A DNA stretch of 64,000 nt from Paenibacillus camelliae (GTDB taxonomy: Bacteria; Bacillota; Bacilli; Paenibacillales; Paenibacillaceae). The stretch lies in the NCBI RefSeq assembly GCF_023715345.1, contig NZ_JAMBNY010000003.1, positions 62,001-126,000 of the forward strand. Reading direction: 5' to 3'. How positions within the stretch are numbered: position 1 is the stretch's first letter; every line of letters begins with the position of its first letter. Of this stretch, positions 52,790 to 60,628 are shown piece by piece. The notes beneath the pieces are model-generated. The model searched no databases and had not been told where the DNA came from. It was given only the letters and a program-made list of their open reading frames with translations. The position numbers and the translations under genes are program-made.

Positions 52790-53516
52790 CGCTGTAGCTC
52801 ACCCCCTCGTACAGCAGCTCTGCCAGATGCATCACCCGCACCGGCTGATTGCGATAACGCAAATGCCCAGCAATATTCATCAGGCAGCCCATATCAAGGC
52901 CAACGAGCACCTCGGCCTCCGTCTCGATAACATGCTCTGCCTTCTCCGCCACCATTGCCCCCGATATATCTGACATCTTGATCGCAAACGTTCCGCCAAA
53001 GCCGCAGCAATCCTCGGCAAATGGAAGCGGAACAAGCTCTAGCCCCTCAACGTTATTCAGCAGCGCCATCGGCTCATGCTTCACACCGAGCAGGCGGCTG
53101 CCATGGCATGATGGATGATAGGTCACCTTATGCGGAAAGCGTGCGCCTAGATCTTGAATGCCGAGCACCTCAACCAAGAAATTCGAAAATTCAAACACCT
53201 TTCTTTGCAGCTGGAGCGCTTTTTCCTGCCACTCAGGCTCTTCTTTGAACATTTCAGGGTAATGATGAATCATGTAAGCACAAGACCCCGACGGTGTAAC
53301 GACAAAATCACTATCTTCAAATGCGTTAATAATCGTTTTCGCAGCGGCTCTTGCTTCCTTCCAATACCCGCTATTGTAAGCAGGCTGGCCACAACAGGTC
53401 TGCACATTAGGAAACTCAAGCACAATCCCGTATCTGGCAAGAAGTCGCATCATTGTTTCTCCAACTCTTGGATATATTGCATCACTTAAACAAGTAATAA
53501 ACAATGATACCTTCAT
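52764..53516 (-). CDS. lutA: Lactate utilization protein A (CCG-domain Fe-S oxidoreductase)
   Basis: A 250-residue protein with two CCG domains: PNVQTCCGQPAYNSGY near residue 36 and FAEDCCGFGGTFAIKM near 170, with the partner motifs SGSCAYMI and HPSCHGSRLLG. These cysteine-rich motifs hold the non-cubane or 4Fe-4S clusters in heterodisulfide-reductase-like proteins. First gene of lutABC-rhaBA. The ATG at 53516 is chosen because LutA proteins begin MKVSLFxTCL; an in-frame GTG at 53525 is possible and the ribosome site does not clearly decide. Confidence 0.93.
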   Translation of the reverse strand: MKVSLFITCLSDAIYPRVGETMMRLLARYGIVLEFPNVQTCCGQPAYNSGYWKEARAAAKTIINAFEDSDFVVTPSGSCAYMIHHYPEMFKEEPEWQEKALQLQRKVFEFSNFLVEVLGIQDLGARFPHKVTYHPSCHGSRLLGVKHEPMALLNNVEGLELVPLPFAEDCCGFGGTFAIKMSDISGAMVAEKAEHVIETEAEVLVGLDMGCLMNIAGHLRYRNQPVRVMHLAELLYEGVSYSDEHTANRA

Positions 53517-53621
53517 CCTTTTCACCAGCCTTCATCTGGAATTAAATGTTACCGTAAGCTAGACAAGCGGTGATGCTTATCCAGCCTACGTTGTCATGAC
53601 GAATTAGTCTTCATTTAATAG

Positions 53622-53697
53622 AAGTATTCATACGTTAGATTCCGACCATGAGCAGGATCATTGGTTAACCATCGTCGGTTTTCTATAAGTATTCGTA
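53622..53697. promoter_or_regulatory. Two direct AAGTATTCRTA repeats before lutA
   Basis: AAGTATTCATA (53622-53632) and AAGTATTCGTA (53687-53697) are 65 bp apart in the only gap upstream of lutABC-rhaBA. The second sits in a near-palindrome CTATAAGTATTCGTATAG (53683-53700). Candidate activator or repressor sites for the rhamnose/lactate operon; which regulator binds is not clear. Confidence 0.45.
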
Positions 53698-53731
53698 TAG
53701 TCTAAAACAAGCTCCCTAACGGCAAGCTCAT

Positions 53732-54490
53732 CTAGGCAAGTGTCACTTGAATGCCTTCTGCTTCAAGTGCTGCCTGTACGTCACGGCTCATATCACTATC
53801 GCTAATGACCGTATGAACCGCTGATAGATCCGCCACATGCGTGAAGGCCTGCACGCCAAATTTGCTAGAATCGGCAAGTAGAATCGCTTGATCCGCTGCT
53901 CCGAGCATTTGCTGCTTCAATCGTGCCTGCAGCTCCCCTGATTCGCTAATGCCACGCTCCAGATGAATGCCCTTGCTCGAGAAAAACAGCTTATTTACGT
54001 GAAATGACTCTAGTGCTTTTTCTGCGATCGGTCCGACGAACGAAAGAGAGCGCGGGGATAGACGTCCACCTAAAGAAATAACCTCAATCTTCTCCTTCAT
54101 GCTCAGCTCAGTAACGACTTTTACCGAATTGGTCAGCACCGTAATCGGCAGGTCAGGCATAATTTTGGCCATATACCAGGCTGTCGTGCTCGCGTCGAGC
54201 AGAATTCGATCATTCGGCTCAATAAGCTTAATCGCCTGCTCCGCAATCCGCCGTTTTTCCTGCGAGCGTGTAACCTCTCGCTCACTATAAGGGACCTCTT
54301 GCTGTGCATCCTTCACGCTAACCGCACCACCGTGCGAACGCTTTAATCGTCCTGCCTGTTCAAGCCGATCCAAATCTCTGCGAATTGTTTCTTCCGTAAC
54401 CTCACATAGCTCGCTTAGCTCAGAGACTCGTATGCTTCCTCTCTCATTAACAAGCTGAACAATTTTTTCATAACGCTCTACAACCAGCAT
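53732..54490 (-). CDS. DeoR-family regulator of the rhamnose cluster
   Basis: A 252-residue DeoR regulator: helix-turn-helix at about 4-58 (ERGSIRVSELSELCEVTEETIRRDLDRLEQAGRL in parts) and the DeoRC sensor domain (about 75-235) with LLDASTTAWYMAK, TNSVKVVTEL, GGRLSPRSLSFVGP and the sugar-phosphate pocket residues in FSSKGIHLERG. It probably responds to a rhamnose-pathway phosphate, as with RhaR of Bacillus, by context. The ATG at 54490 has GAGG six bases upstream; the ATG at 54496 is adjacent to it. It lies between lutA and rhaEW; matching TGTTTCATAT sequences lie before it and before rhaEW. Confidence 0.9.
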   Translation of the reverse strand: MLVVERYEKIVQLVNERGSIRVSELSELCEVTEETIRRDLDRLEQAGRLKRSHGGAVSVKDAQQEVPYSEREVTRSQEKRRIAEQAIKLIEPNDRILLDASTTAWYMAKIMPDLPITVLTNSVKVVTELSMKEKIEVISLGGRLSPRSLSFVGPIAEKALESFHVNKLFFSSKGIHLERGISESGELQARLKQQMLGAADQAILLADSSKFGVQAFTHVADLSAVHTVISDSDMSRDVQAALEAEGIQVTLA

Positions 54491-54518
54491 GCGCATCCTC
54501 TTTTCAACACGTTTTTCT

Positions 54519-54538
54519 GAAACGTTCCTGTTTCATAT
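54519..54538. promoter_or_regulatory. Candidate RhaR-type operator before the DeoR gene
   Basis: GAAAC and GTTTC flank six bases (54519-54534), continuing into TGTTTCATAT (54529-54538), a decamer also found at 56751-56760 before rhaEW. The shared word in both cluster promoters suggests a common regulator. Confidence 0.45.
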
Positions 54539-54625
54539 CTAGAACAAATTATAACGTATAAGGCCTAAGGGGCAAAGAACTGATGCAACATCTGCTGCTC
54601 TTGCGCCGCATGATGAAAAATGATG

Positions 54626-56695
54626 CTATCTTGTAAATGCGGCAGGCACCCCGCCATCAATCGTCAGCATGCAGCCTGTCGTTTTGCTTGCTTTGGAGGA
54701 TGCAAAAAATGCAATGCCTTCTGCAATATCCTTCGGATAAATATTAACAAGCAGCGTCGTGCGCTTGCGGTAATATTCCTCAAGCTGATCCGGTTCAATG
54801 CCATATGCTGCTGCACGCTCGTTGCGCCAGTTAGAATTCCAAATCGCTGATCCCTGCAGAATTGCATCTGGGAGCACCGTATTGACACGAATGCCGAATT
54901 CTCCGCCTTCTGCTGCAATGCAGCGTGCAAGATGTGCTTCTAATGCTTTGGCTGCACTATAGGCAGACGCATTTTTACCGGCATAAACGGAGTTTTTAGA
55001 GCCAACAAACACCATGCTGCCGCCAATCGACTGCTGCTTCATAATTTTGAACGCTTCTCTTGCAACTAAGAAATAGCCTGTGCCCAGCACGTTGATGTTC
55101 AAGTTCCATTCCTTTAAGGATGTCTCATCGAATGGACTAGACGTTGCCAGACCTGCATTGTTTACGATAATATCAACGCCGCCGTATTGAAGCACGGCCT
55201 CGGCATAGGCTGCCTGCACTTCTTCTTCCTTCGTTACATCCATCTTCACAGCTAATGCACGAGCATCGCCATACTTTGCGTTCAGCTCATCTGCTACCTT
55301 CTGAGCACCCTCCAGATTGAGGTCAGCCAGCACAACATGTGCACCTTCTTCTACTAGACGCTGCGCCGTTGCACTGCCGATGCCGCCTGCACCACCAGTA
55401 ATAAATGCGATCTGACGAGAGAATTCCATCTCTGCTGGAGCAAGCGTTAGCTTGTAAAGCTCAAGCGGCCAATATTCTACGTGGAATGACTCGTTCTCAC
55501 TTAATGAAACGAAGTTGCCTAGCGCTGTTGAGCCTCTCATGACGGCAATGGCGCGGTGATATAGCGCTCCGCTTACTTTGGACATCGCCCAGCTCTTCCC
55601 TGTGTTGAACATTCCGATGCCTGGAATGAGAATAACGCGCGGTGCAGCCTCAAACATCACCTCGTTGTTTTCACTATTGCGCTCAAAGTATGCTTTATAG
55701 CCTTCCTTGTAGCTTGACAAGCCTTCAACCAATCGCTGCTTTAAGCCCTCGATATCCTGCTCATTTGGCTCCCAATCAATAAATAGCGGGGTAACCTTCG
55801 TATGAACAAGATGGTCAGGACAAGCAGCACCGATCTGAGATAATTGCTGAGATGCACTGCCTCCAACAAATGCAAGCACATCAGCTTCATCATCGAATGT
55901 AACGATCATTTTTTTCTCATCGCTAACTAAGCCACGAATGAGCGGCATAATTTGCGCGGCTACACTTTGGCGTGCTTCTGGTGCAAGTGGGGCGTGTTTC
56001 TGACCACCAAACAGCTTCGCTTCATTCACCTTCGCTTCAATATATTGCTCTGCTTCATTTATAATGTTGATCGTTTGTGCGTAGCACGCTTCAGACGTAT
56101 CACCCCAAGTGACAAGACCGTGCTTTTCCATGAGCACAAGCTCTGCCTGTGGATTGGAGCGAACCCCGTCGGCGATCATCTTCGATAGTGTAAAACCAGG
56201 ACGAACATAAGGCACCCACACAAAGCGGTCACCGAATATTTCCTTCGCAATTTCCTTACCGTTATCCGCGCAGCAGATGCTAATAATCGCATCAGGATGC
56301 GTATGGTCTACATGCGGGAATGGTAGAAAAGCATGCAGTAGCGTTTCTATCGAAGCTCTAGGATGCTTACTGTCAATCATACAGTTGCTTAAGTAAGCGA
56401 CCATATCCTCGTCGCTCATCTCATCACGTTCTAGTAATGGCTGTATATAGCTTAAGTTCAGCCCTGTAAAATGCTGAGCCTTCATCGTGGCTAGATCCGA
56501 GCCGCTGCCCTTTACATACATGACATCAATCTCTTGTCCACGGAAGTCTATCATTTTCGTTTTACTAGAGGTGTTACCTCCACCCCAGTTACATACGCGA
56601 CGATCTGAGCCAATCATATTTGAACGATACACAAGCTGCTCAAGTCCGTTCGCCTGCTGTGGAGCATCTGCTGCATTCCATAAATTTTGTACCAA
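54626..56695 (-). CDS. rhaEW: Bifunctional rhamnulose-1-phosphate aldolase / lactaldehyde dehydrogenase
   Basis: A 689-residue fusion. The class II aldolase/adducin-type domain (about 1-400) has Zn-site residues His131 and His133 in DHTHPDA and MEKHGLVTWG; it splits L-rhamnulose-1-phosphate into dihydroxyacetone phosphate and L-lactaldehyde. The short-chain dehydrogenase domain (about 430-689) has the cofactor loop TGGAGGIGSA, NNAG, and YSAAK with the catalytic Tyr/Lys; it oxidises lactaldehyde to lactate. This matches the RhaEW fusion (YuxG of Bacillus). The start is TTG at 56695, seven bases after AAAGGGAGG. First gene of the rhamnose cluster. Confidence 0.96.
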   Translation of the reverse strand: MVQNLWNAADAPQQANGLEQLVYRSNMIGSDRRVCNWGGGNTSSKTKMIDFRGQEIDVMYVKGSGSDLATMKAQHFTGLNLSYIQPLLERDEMSDEDMVAYLSNCMIDSKHPRASIETLLHAFLPFPHVDHTHPDAIISICCADNGKEIAKEIFGDRFVWVPYVRPGFTLSKMIADGVRSNPQAELVLMEKHGLVTWGDTSEACYAQTINIINEAEQYIEAKVNEAKLFGGQKHAPLAPEARQSVAAQIMPLIRGLVSDEKKMIVTFDDEADVLAFVGGSASQQLSQIGAACPDHLVHTKVTPLFIDWEPNEQDIEGLKQRLVEGLSSYKEGYKAYFERNSENNEVMFEAAPRVILIPGIGMFNTGKSWAMSKVSGALYHRAIAVMRGSTALGNFVSLSENESFHVEYWPLELYKLTLAPAEMEFSRQIAFITGGAGGIGSATAQRLVEEGAHVVLADLNLEGAQKVADELNAKYGDARALAVKMDVTKEEEVQAAYAEAVLQYGGVDIIVNNAGLATSSPFDETSLKEWNLNINVLGTGYFLVAREAFKIMKQQSIGGSMVFVGSKNSVYAGKNASAYSAAKALEAHLARCIAAEGGEFGIRVNTVLPDAILQGSAIWNSNWRNERAAAYGIEPDQLEEYYRKRTTLLVNIYPKDIAEGIAFFASSKASKTTGCMLTIDGGVPAAFTR

Positions 56696-56750
56696 TTGAA
56701 TGCCTCCCTTTATTTATGTTGTTTTGTGTTTGTTTGCTTTTGGTATTATA

Positions 56751-56760
56751 TGTTTCATAT
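56751..56760. promoter_or_regulatory. Candidate RhaR-type operator before rhaEW
   Basis: TGTTTCATAT repeats the word found before the DeoR gene (54529-54538). It lies in TATATG-TTT-CATATA (56748-56762), an inverted repeat with a three-base spacer, 55 bp upstream of rhaEW. Confidence 0.45.
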
Positions 56761-56907
56761 ACTATCACCTTTGTTTGTTTTTGTATATATCCTTTTCATT
56801 AATATTATGTTAAAACATGAATGTTGAACAAAGGCAATCGGGCTGATTAACAGATAATCAATGGCAGAATATTCTTAATTAAAAAAGTCCACTGGGCAGG
56901 GGTTAGT

Positions 56908-56956
56908 CCCAGCTAAAAGAGCTTCCCGCCAAATGACGAGAAGCTCTTTTAGTTCT
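56908..56956 (-). terminator. Terminator after the 57-kb lipoprotein gene
   Basis: CTAAAAGAGCTTC (56913-56925) pairs with GAAGCTCTTTTAG (56940-56952). A minor CTGGG/CCCAG stem lies next to it at 56892-56912. Confidence 0.7.
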
Positions 56957-56974
56957 AGTATTAATTTGATCGAA

Positions 56975-57667
56975 TTATTGACCTTCTATCATAACTGATT
57001 GAATTTTCAATTCATCACTGTATGTTAACTTTACTGATAAAGCATATTCAACAGGAGATATACTCCCTGCCAATGTAGCTATAAGTTTATGATCTATGAC
57101 TTCATATTTGATTATATTTCCAAACCCAATTTCTTCATTCCATTGTTCCACAATTGATTCATCATAGCTTTTTTCGAAACTCTCCTCACCAATGTTTAGT
57201 GTTACTTTAACTTTTCCATCTACATGATCGATACTTGATTTCTTATTATTCTTTACATATTTTTCGGCATCTTCAATTGCAAATTCACTCAAATTATCTT
57301 TGTTAAGGATATGAACTTCTTGTTGATTAAATCCTGTTCCATATGCCTTTGTAAGTATAATTATTAATTCTTCCTTGTGATCATTATTTATATCATCTAT
57401 CATCAATTCAGGGTAATAGGTTTCGTTTGTTACATTAGACCAAGAAAATTTTTTTTCGTTCATATCATTTTTTACAATAATTTCTGTATATAAATCGTTT
57501 GAAACTTTATCACCAAACACACTAATTCCATCAAGATTAATTAACTCTAACTTAGAAGAATCTGAAAAACTTACAGCTGCAGGTGTTTGTTTTTCTTCAT
57601 TTTCTATAGTTCCACATCCTGAAATGATTAAAACCAACATTAAAGCGAATCCTATTTTCCACATCAT
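56975..57667 (-). CDS. Lipoprotein with FG-GAP/VCBS-like segment
   Basis: A 230-residue lipoprotein (lipobox LIISGC, Cys18). The stretch YYPELMIDDINNDHKEELIIILTKAYGTG resembles the FG-GAP/VCBS calcium-binding beta-propeller blade that appears in many Paenibacillus and Clostridium lipoproteins. Function unknown. GGGAGGG is five bases before the first of two adjacent ATGs; the longer frame to 57697 has no ribosome site. AT-rich relative to its neighbours. Confidence 0.75.
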   Translation of the reverse strand: MMWKIGFALMLVLIISGCGTIENEEKQTPAAVSFSDSSKLELINLDGISVFGDKVSNDLYTEIIVKNDMNEKKFSWSNVTNETYYPELMIDDINNDHKEELIIILTKAYGTGFNQQEVHILNKDNLSEFAIEDAEKYVKNNKKSSIDHVDGKVKVTLNIGEESFEKSYDESIVEQWNEEIGFGNIIKYEVIDHKLIATLAGSISPVEYALSVKLTYSDELKIQSVMIEGQ

Positions 57668-57797
57668 GTAATCCCTCCCATTTAATGATCTTTCCAATAT
57701 ATAATGTGACGTTTCATAATAGATATTAGTTACAACTTATATGAAATAAATATATATTAGATATTTTGCTAGTTATATAATACCTATTAATAGTTAT

Positions 57798-57881
57798 GAG
57801 AATGATGAGGCCAATTTATTTGGGCAAGTTAATGCTCATAGTGATACAGATGTAGACAATCTTTCAAAGTTAAATATATAA
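57798..57881 (+). pseudogene. Possible C-terminal gene remnant before the CE7 gene
   Basis: An open frame reads ENDEANLFGQVNAHSDTDVD and then NLSKLNI with a stop at 57879-57881. Residue use is protein-like, but no start codon lies in the frame after the stop upstream (about 57738). It ends just before the ribosome site of the esterase gene and could be the tail of a deleted gene or a chance frame. Confidence 0.25.
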
Positions 57882-57891
57882 GGAGAAGATT

Positions 57892-58857
57892 ATGATGAAT
57901 GCAATAGAGAAACGGATTAATGATCTGCACAACTACGAGATTCACTTAACTAAGCCTAAGGATTTCGAACAATATTGGCACCGTGTAAAGCAAGAAGCTT
58001 TAGCCACGACGGTTAATGGCCAGCGGGAGCTAAACCCAACCTATATGCAAGGTGTACATACGTATGAGGTTACATTCGAGGGCTACGCTGGCACGACAAT
58101 TCATGCAACATTATCTCTCCCTGAAGGAGCAGCCTCTAAGGCGCAAGTTCCGTGCCTCATCACGATGCCTGGCTATATGGGAGGGCGGAGCAATAGCTAT
58201 CAGCATGCACAATGGCTGCTTATGGGAGTTGCTGTTATGTCCGTTGATGTACGTGGTCAAGGGAAGGATACAGGAAATACGCTTGGTAGTACGCACGGTA
58301 TGGCAAAGGGATGGATTACGGAAGGTTTGCTTGATCCCGATCATTGCTACTATAAAGCAGTGGCGGTTGACCTATTGCGTGCCCTCAGCTGGCTTAAGGA
58401 TCAACCAGAGATTGATACTGCACGTATCGGGGCAATTGGGGCAAGCCAAGGCGGTGGACTAGCGTCGTTGCTTGCAGCACTTGATGATACGATCTGCATG
58501 CTCGTTGCAGACATTCCGAATATGTGTCATATCGATTATGGTGTTCTACATTCCACAGGCTCGTTGACTGAGATTGCCGAGTTCTGCAGAAGAAGACCTG
58601 AACAGCTGCAAACGGTTCTCGAGACACTAAGCTATTTTGAATTAATTCATATGGCTGATCGTATACAAGCGCCTGTCTTAATGAGTGTTGGACTTAAGGA
58701 TACGGTATGTACACCAGAGCAGATTTTCCCATTCTATCGCTCCATTGTATCTGAGCAAAAGCAGCTGGAAATTTACCCTTTCTCAGGGCATGTAGTAGAG
58801 CCGGCTCAGCAGCAAAAAGCTATCGACTTTGTATATCAACATCTGTTGAGTAAATAA
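57892..58857 (+). CDS. CE7 acetylxylan esterase / cephalosporin-C deacetylase-like
   Basis: Removes acetyl groups from small xylo-oligosaccharides. A 321-residue cytoplasmic alpha/beta hydrolase with the CE7 signatures: RGQG (121-124), nucleophile Ser185 in GASQGGGL, Asp270 in GLKDTVCTPEQ and His300 in FSGHVVEP. The characteristic long N-terminal segment (FEQYWHRVKQEAL) and PGYMGGRS are also present. AAGGAG six bases before ATG. Ends before a strong hairpin at 58969-59009. Fits the xylan-side-chain use suggested by the GH115 gene 3 kb away. Confidence 0.92.
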   Translation: MMNAIEKRINDLHNYEIHLTKPKDFEQYWHRVKQEALATTVNGQRELNPTYMQGVHTYEVTFEGYAGTTIHATLSLPEGAASKAQVPCLITMPGYMGGRSNSYQHAQWLLMGVAVMSVDVRGQGKDTGNTLGSTHGMAKGWITEGLLDPDHCYYKAVAVDLLRALSWLKDQPEIDTARIGAIGASQGGGLASLLAALDDTICMLVADIPNMCHIDYGVLHSTGSLTEIAEFCRRRPEQLQTVLETLSYFELIHMADRIQAPVLMSVGLKDTVCTPEQIFPFYRSIVSEQKQLEIYPFSGHVVEPAQQQKAIDFVYQHLLSK

Positions 58858-58959
58858 CCTTATTTTTTTCTCCATTGCCTGAAGATTAGCAGGAGTCGCT
58901 TCAGGTATAACGATTATTTTGGAGACACTGATTAACGACACACAAGCTAAATATACGAT

Positions 58960-59012
58960 CCTTAAGAACAAAGGACTTAACGGTTTATTGATAGCCGTTA
59001 AGTCCTTTGTTA
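58960..59012. terminator. Hairpin between the CE7 and YhfC-like genes
   Basis: CAAAGGACTTAACGG (58969-58983) pairs perfectly with CCGTTAAGTCCTTTG (58995-59009). T runs are weak, but the stem is strong and lies between converging genes. A (TTTTGCG)-type tandem repeat of about four units follows at 59035-59065. Confidence 0.65.
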
Positions 59013-59074
59013 TGAACGAATATGGAGATAAGACGCATTTTGCATTTTGCGTTTTGCGTTTTGTGAATTATGCT

Positions 59075-59779
59075 TTACAGCACCAGAAGGCCAACGATAA
59101 ACGTAATCACGCCAACAATAGCAACGAACATATTAGACTTTAAAAAGGATTGATTAAGAAAACGTACCGCGAACCAGTTCAAGCCACTATGCAGAGGGAT
59201 AAGTATAATGACCGTCCACGGATTGAAGGCTACGATCATTGTTGCTCCGATATGAAAAGCTGAAGCCCATATGCGCTCTATTACACCCCATAAGGGACTT
59301 ACATTAAGCTGACCTTGTGCCGCTAAAAATTTCTTCGCCTCCATCGCTTTCTCATCCGTTTTATTGGCGAGTGTAGTTAGCGCCACAATGTTGACAATCG
59401 TGAACAGTACTTCTATAGCGGCCCAGCCTTGCCCAGCAGCAACAATGCCTGCAGAGGATGCAGCAACAGACGTGAATGCGACAAGCAACAGCCTTACAGA
59501 TTCTTCTAGCGGGCCTGAGCTTAACGCTAAGATGTTACGTCCCTTCTCCTCAGGAAGCTTGGCAACTAACGCGCTTACCGGACCTCGCAGTAATAGAGCG
59601 ACAAACCAGCCAAGCGCACCTAGGCCGAACGCCTTCCAATCTGGCGCATAGCCTGCAGCATAAAAAGCTGACATAAACAATACGGGCACAAGGATATATA
59701 CAGGTAATATCAACAATGCTTTCTGTGTTGCTTTTTTGAATCGATCATTAAGCTGCTCATGTGGTATCGTCGTACTCAT
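59075..59779 (-). CDS. YhfC-like intramembrane glutamic protease family protein
   Basis: A 234-residue membrane protein with about seven helices. The paired motif GPLEESVRLLLV and the later ERIWASAFHIGATMIV recall the YhfC (DUF2324) family, whose EExxR and ExxxA...H motifs resemble CPBP proteases. Function in Firmicutes is not established. The ATG at 59779 is eight bases from GGGAGAG. A perfect 14-bp dyad lies 33 bp upstream, and the HTH regulator whose own promoter has a similar dyad is encoded just upstream. Confidence 0.7.
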   Translation of the reverse strand: MSTTIPHEQLNDRFKKATQKALLILPVYILVPVLFMSAFYAAGYAPDWKAFGLGALGWFVALLLRGPVSALVAKLPEEKGRNILALSSGPLEESVRLLLVAFTSVAASSAGIVAAGQGWAAIEVLFTIVNIVALTTLANKTDEKAMEAKKFLAAQGQLNVSPLWGVIERIWASAFHIGATMIVAFNPWTVIILIPLHSGLNWFAVRFLNQSFLKSNMFVAIVGVITFIVGLLVL

Positions 59780-59811
59780 AACTAAATCTCTCCCTTTTTG
59801 TATACACAACT

Positions 59812-59841
59812 ATTGTTATCATTATCAATAATGATAACAAT
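59812..59841. promoter_or_regulatory. 30-bp perfect dyad before the YhfC-like gene
   Basis: ATTGTTATCATTAT and ATAATGATAACAAT are exact inverted copies around CA. It lies 33 bp upstream of the start. Half-sites TTATCA/TGATAA are the same as in the dyad before the regulator gene (60428-60445), so one regulator probably binds both. Confidence 0.7.
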
Positions 59842-59872
59842 AGAACGAGAAGCTGTCAATATGATTGCTTCC

Positions 59873-60397
59873 CTAAATCTCTGGAAAATCGATAATCGAC
59901 AGTAATCTTTTTCTGCGATATTCATTAGGCTCGTTCTTCATTGCCTTTAGAACAATATCTCGAATATCGTAGAGCATCTTCAAGTTTTCTTCTTCTGTCA
60001 GATATGCTGAGAATTGACGGTAGGATACGCCGTCCTTCACTAAGTCAATATGATCCTGATGAATGTACCGACCATATTCACCAATTAGGCTTGCTAGATA
60101 GTTCATAAAAAAGGTCATGTGATCATCCGGAGATGCTTGCTCCAGCTCCTCAACGGAAATTTCGGCTCCCTTCTCTGGGAGCGTATATACCTTTTCAAGA
60201 GTGCCGCGGTTCGGAATCTCCTCCGCAACCATCAATACCCCTGACTCAACGAGTTTTTTTAGATGGCGATAGAGTGTAGCCTGAGGCACATCAACTAAAC
60301 GCTCCTGAAGCTGCTGAGCGGTCATGCGTTCTCCTCGGACAAGAGACTGAATGACACGCATTCTGACAGGATGTAATATAATCTCTGCTTTTTTCAA
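59873..60397 (-). CDS. ArsR-like winged-helix regulator of the YhfC-like gene
   Basis: A 174-residue regulator with a winged helix at about 1-80 (HPVRMRVIQSLVRGERMTAQQLQERL, VPQATLYRHLKKLVESGVL) and a C-terminal helical domain with YIHQDHIDLVKDGVSYRQF and MLYDIRDIVLKAM. It belongs to the ArsR/DUF2087-related helix-turn-helix group. TTG start at 60397, nine bases after AGGAGG; the longer frame to 60562 spans the operator and has no ribosome site. The shared dyads suggest autorepression and repression of the downstream YhfC-like gene, 94 bp away and codirectional. Confidence 0.82.
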   Translation of the reverse strand: MKKAEIILHPVRMRVIQSLVRGERMTAQQLQERLVDVPQATLYRHLKKLVESGVLMVAEEIPNRGTLEKVYTLPEKGAEISVEELEQASPDDHMTFFMNYLASLIGEYGRYIHQDHIDLVKDGVSYRQFSAYLTEEENLKMLYDIRDIVLKAMKNEPNEYRRKRLLSIIDFPEI

Positions 60398-60427
60398 GAT
60401 GAATTCCCTCCTGGTGCCTCCACAATT

Positions 60428-60445
60428 ATTATCAACATTGATAAT
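60428..60445. promoter_or_regulatory. Perfect dyad before the ArsR-like gene
   Basis: ATTATCAACATTGATAAT is an 8+2+8 exact inverted repeat 30 bp upstream of the regulator start. The arms contain TTATCA/TGATAA as at 59812-59841; likely autoregulatory operator. Confidence 0.65.
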
Positions 60446-60628
60446 GTTAATGTCATTATACTGTAGTTCTGATTGAATCGTCAAATTAGAAGGCATAAAC
60501 ATATAAAAAGGGCATGCATCGTTATGGTTACAATAACGACACATTGCCCATATTACAGTCACTCCGATAAAAATACAGAAGTCCCTACATAGAAGCTATT
60601 AGTTCGATGCGACTTATATTCAGGTCCG

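Noticed and set aside
58052-58462. 136-residue plus-strand frame in the CE7 gene
   Set aside because: Different frame within a gene holding an intact catalytic triad; no start signal.
59035-59065. TTTTGCG tandem repeat as an origin or CRISPR-like repeat
   Set aside because: Only about four short imperfect units without spacers; likely slippage product.
59812-59841. Fur box reading of the 30-bp dyad
   Set aside because: The GATAATNATTATC 7-1-7 pattern is not met; the same half-sites occur before the local regulator, which explains it better.
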